The translations under genes were made by a program, and so were the position numbers. From Deltaproteobacteria bacterium (lineage in GTDB: Bacteria > Desulfobacterota > Desulfomonilia > UBA1062): a DNA stretch of 64,000 nt. The notes under the pieces are model-generated. The model made no database searches. It was not told the origin of the DNA and saw only the letters and a program-made list of their open reading frames with translations. The stretch is from the NCBI GenBank assembly GCA_029552245.1, contig JAKPDW010000025.1, positions 62,001 to 126,000 of the forward strand, read 5' to 3'. Positions 62,282 to 64,000 of this stretch are shown here, piece by piece (position 1 is the first letter of the stretch; every line of letters begins with the position of its first letter).

Positions 62282-63496
62282 ATGACTGACACGTTCAAAC
62301 CCATACGGGTAAGCGACAAGGTGTACTGGGTGGGTGCCGTCGATTGGACCATACGTGATTTTCACGGGTACACCACGAAGAGGGGGAGCACCTACAACGC
62401 GTACCTGATCCTCGCGGACAAGGTGACCCTCGTCGATACGGTCAAGGCGCCCTTCTTGCACGAGATGATGGCCCGCATCTCGAACCTCATCGATCCCAGG
62501 GACATCGACATCATCATCTCCAACCACTCGGAGATGGACCATTCCGGGTCGCTCAGGGAGGTGGTGGCCCAGGTGGCTCCCGAGCAGGTGATCGCCTCGG
62601 TCATGGGTGCCAAGGCGCTCAAGGAGCACCACCTGGCAGGCGACGGGATCGTCCCTGTCAAGGACGGCCAGGACTTGAGCCTCGGGAACATGCGGGTAAG
62701 GTTCATGGAGACGAGGATGCTCCACTGGCCGGACAGCATGTTCACCTACCTGGAGGACGAGCGGATCCTGTTCTCGCAGGATGCCTTCGGCATGCACCTC
62801 GCGACCGGGGAACGGTTCGCCGACGAGATCGACCGTGACATCCTGAGATACGAGGCGGCCACGTACTATGCCAATATCCTGCTCCCCTACTCGGGCCTCG
62901 TCCTCAAGCTGCTCGACCGGGTTGCGGCATCGGGCATGGACGTCTCCGTGATCGCGCCCGACCACGGGCCCATCTGGCGCACAGGCATCGATGCCGTGAT
63001 CGGCTGGTACCGTGCGTGGGCCCAGCAGAAGCCCACCGACAAGGCGGTGGTCGTCTATGGAACCATGTGGCACAGCACCGAGCTCATGGCCCGCGCCATC
63101 GAGGAGGGGCTCCTGGCGGGCGGCGCCAGGGTCAAGGTGATGTCCATGGAGGCCTTCCACAGGAGCGATGTGGCCTACGAGGTTCTCGACGCAGGGGCGC
63201 TGTTCGCCGGGTCCTCCACGTTGAACAACAACATGCTGCCCGCCATGGCCGACGTGCTCACCTACCTCAAGGGCCTGAGGCCCGCGAACCTCGTGGGAGC
63301 GGCGTTCGGCTCGTACGGGTGGAGCGGCGAGGCCGCAGGACATGTACAGGACATCCTCGCCGAGATGAAGGTCGAGCTCGTGGCCGAACCTGTGAAGTCC
63401 CTCTACGTGCCTGACGACCATGTCCTGAGGGAGTGCTTCGACCTGGGCATGAAGGCCGCGCAGATCGTCAGGCAAAAAAGCGGGCGGCACGGGTGA
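62282..63496 (+). CDS. Flavodiiron protein (rubredoxin:oxygen oxidoreductase type)
   Basis: This 404-residue protein has a metallo-beta-lactamase-like di-iron domain with H82-x-E84-x-D86-H87 (SNHSEMDHSG), Asp in SQDAFGMH and His in DHGPIW. A flavodoxin domain follows (from about 255; VVVYGTMWHSTELMA). It reduces oxygen or nitric oxide to water or nitrous oxide with electrons from rubredoxin. The ATG sits behind GGGGAGGTG. A rubredoxin gene follows 66 nt later. Confidence 0.95.
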   Translation: MTDTFKPIRVSDKVYWVGAVDWTIRDFHGYTTKRGSTYNAYLILADKVTLVDTVKAPFLHEMMARISNLIDPRDIDIIISNHSEMDHSGSLREVVAQVAPEQVIASVMGAKALKEHHLAGDGIVPVKDGQDLSLGNMRVRFMETRMLHWPDSMFTYLEDERILFSQDAFGMHLATGERFADEIDRDILRYEAATYYANILLPYSGLVLKLLDRVAASGMDVSVIAPDHGPIWRTGIDAVIGWYRAWAQQKPTDKAVVVYGTMWHSTELMARAIEEGLLAGGARVKVMSMEAFHRSDVAYEVLDAGALFAGSSTLNNNMLPAMADVLTYLKGLRPANLVGAAFGSYGWSGEAAGHVQDILAEMKVELVAEPVKSLYVPDDHVLRECFDLGMKAAQIVRQKSGRHG

Positions 63497-63562
63497 CCAC
63501 CGGGTCCTGCCGGGGATTCAGGGTCTTGTGTAAAGGACTGCATGATCAGAATGGAGGGCATG

Positions 63563-63721
63563 ATGAAGAGATATGTGTGCGGTGTGTGCGGTTACATCTA
63601 CGACCCCGAAAAGGGCGACCCCGAGGGGAACATCCCGGCCGGAACCCCCTTCGAGAAGCTCCCTGATGACTGGACGTGCCCTGTCTGCGGCGCCGAAAAG
63701 AGCGAGTTCTCGCCCGAGTGA
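63563..63721 (+). CDS. Rubredoxin
   Basis: This 52-residue protein has the classic iron site CGVC (Cys6, Cys9) and CPVCG (Cys39, Cys42), with [17 protein letters not shown] at the start. Three in-frame ATGs lie close together. GGAGGGC upstream and family length favour 63563. It supplies electrons to the flavodiiron protein just upstream. Confidence 0.95.
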   Translation: MKRYVCGVCGYIYDPEKGDPEGNIPAGTPFEKLPDDWTCPVCGAEKSEFSPE

Positions 63722-63844
63722 CGCCTGCACCGGGTGCGGCCGGGTGAGGCCCGTGGCGCGTCCTCGAGGTGGAGCCCGCCGTCAAGAGCGGACCACAAGG
63801 CGGTATCCGTGCGTCCCCGTTGCGTAGGGGCCAACAAGGGCGTC

Positions 63845-64000
63845 GTGCGGGAATACCCCCTGAGATCGAGCCCTCCTGGACCTGAGCTGGGCTCGCTCCT
63901 GGAAGAGGTCTACGGGGTCTATCACAGGCCCGAATACATACACCCCGATCCCCTCGAGTTCCCCCGCATGTTCGACGACCCCCTCGACAGGGAGATTGCG
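63845..64000 (+). CDS. TIGR02757 (DUF2400) family protein, N-terminal fragment
   Basis: The frame runs off the window edge. After a GTG start behind AAGGGCG, the 52 residues include LGSLLEEVYGVYHRPEYIHP and DPLEFPRMFDDPLDREIA. These match the start of TIGR02757 proteins (KLEELYxxYxxPEFI, DPLEFxxxxxDPxDxEI). The function of that family is unknown. Confidence 0.65.
   Translation, partial: MREYPLRSSPPGPELGSLLEEVYGVYHRPEYIHPDPLEFPRMFDDPLDREIA

Overview
The window is a 64 kb stretch of high-GC chromosome from an anaerobic, deltaproteobacterial-type organism (Desulfobacterota or close relatives). The evidence is the gene content and order: an argB-D-F-G-H/lipoprotein/lysA/dapA/dapB run, a rplM-rpsI-argC operon, DUF6178 and C_GCAxxG_C_C proteins, periplasmic multiheme cytochromes, and an anaerobe's oxygen-defence set (superoxide reductase, ferritin, flavodiiron protein, rubredoxin). 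No rRNA, CRISPR array, intact insertion sequence or prophage was seen. Consensus sigma70-type promoters (TTGACA-17-TATAAT class) can be recognised in front of many transcription units.

Layout. 1-3710: the end of a thiolase, a ferredoxin-nitroreductase fusion and two SDR-type enzymes. 3936-14102: a long, tightly overlapping arginine and lysine/diaminopimelate operon ending in a FAH-family hydrolase and folK. 14115-16840: a sensor kinase with an N-terminal receiver, a lytic transglycosylase and pgsA. 16859-22258: a C_GCAxxG protein, a CoA-transferase/GNAT fusion, a decayed duplicate of the pgsA 3' end, a glutaredoxin next to a ferredoxin:thioredoxin reductase catalytic subunit, and a PilZ protein. 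22481-31190: envelope and uncharacterised genes (LtaS-like sulfatase-fold enzyme, small cytochrome, DUF6178, TolC-like protein, DUF1015, LapA domain, kinase-like protein). 31229-36539: RNase R-like exonuclease, tRNA-Gly, asnS and a frameshifted acyl-CoA ligase.

36838-43629 is the most interesting region. It is a five-gene operon of an 11-haem cytochrome, a twin-rhodanese protein, a 7-haem cytochrome, a second twin-rhodanese protein, and an inner-membrane protein fusing nine c-haems to a b-type cytochrome domain. The first gene is interrupted by one in-frame TGA. The frame continues cleanly on both sides, and a hairpin with a GGUC-containing apical loop begins its loop 17 nt after the TGA, which matches a bacterial SECIS element. 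The likely reading is a selenocysteine-containing multiheme cytochrome working with rhodaneses, so sulfur, selenium or tellurium oxyanion respiration or extracellular electron transfer is a reasonable hypothesis.

43676-54378: cardiolipin-synthase-like protein, monofunctional transglycosylase, AmrB/Memo protein, argC-rpsI-rplM, a nucleotidyltransferase, DUF2804 and an HDOD protein with a repeated C-terminal peptide. 54417-59321: ispG-proS-relA/spoT. 59397-60404: lipoprotein, terminator, rpmB and tRNA-Leu. 60722-63721: oxygen-defence genes. The window ends inside a probable TIGR02757 (DUF2400) gene.
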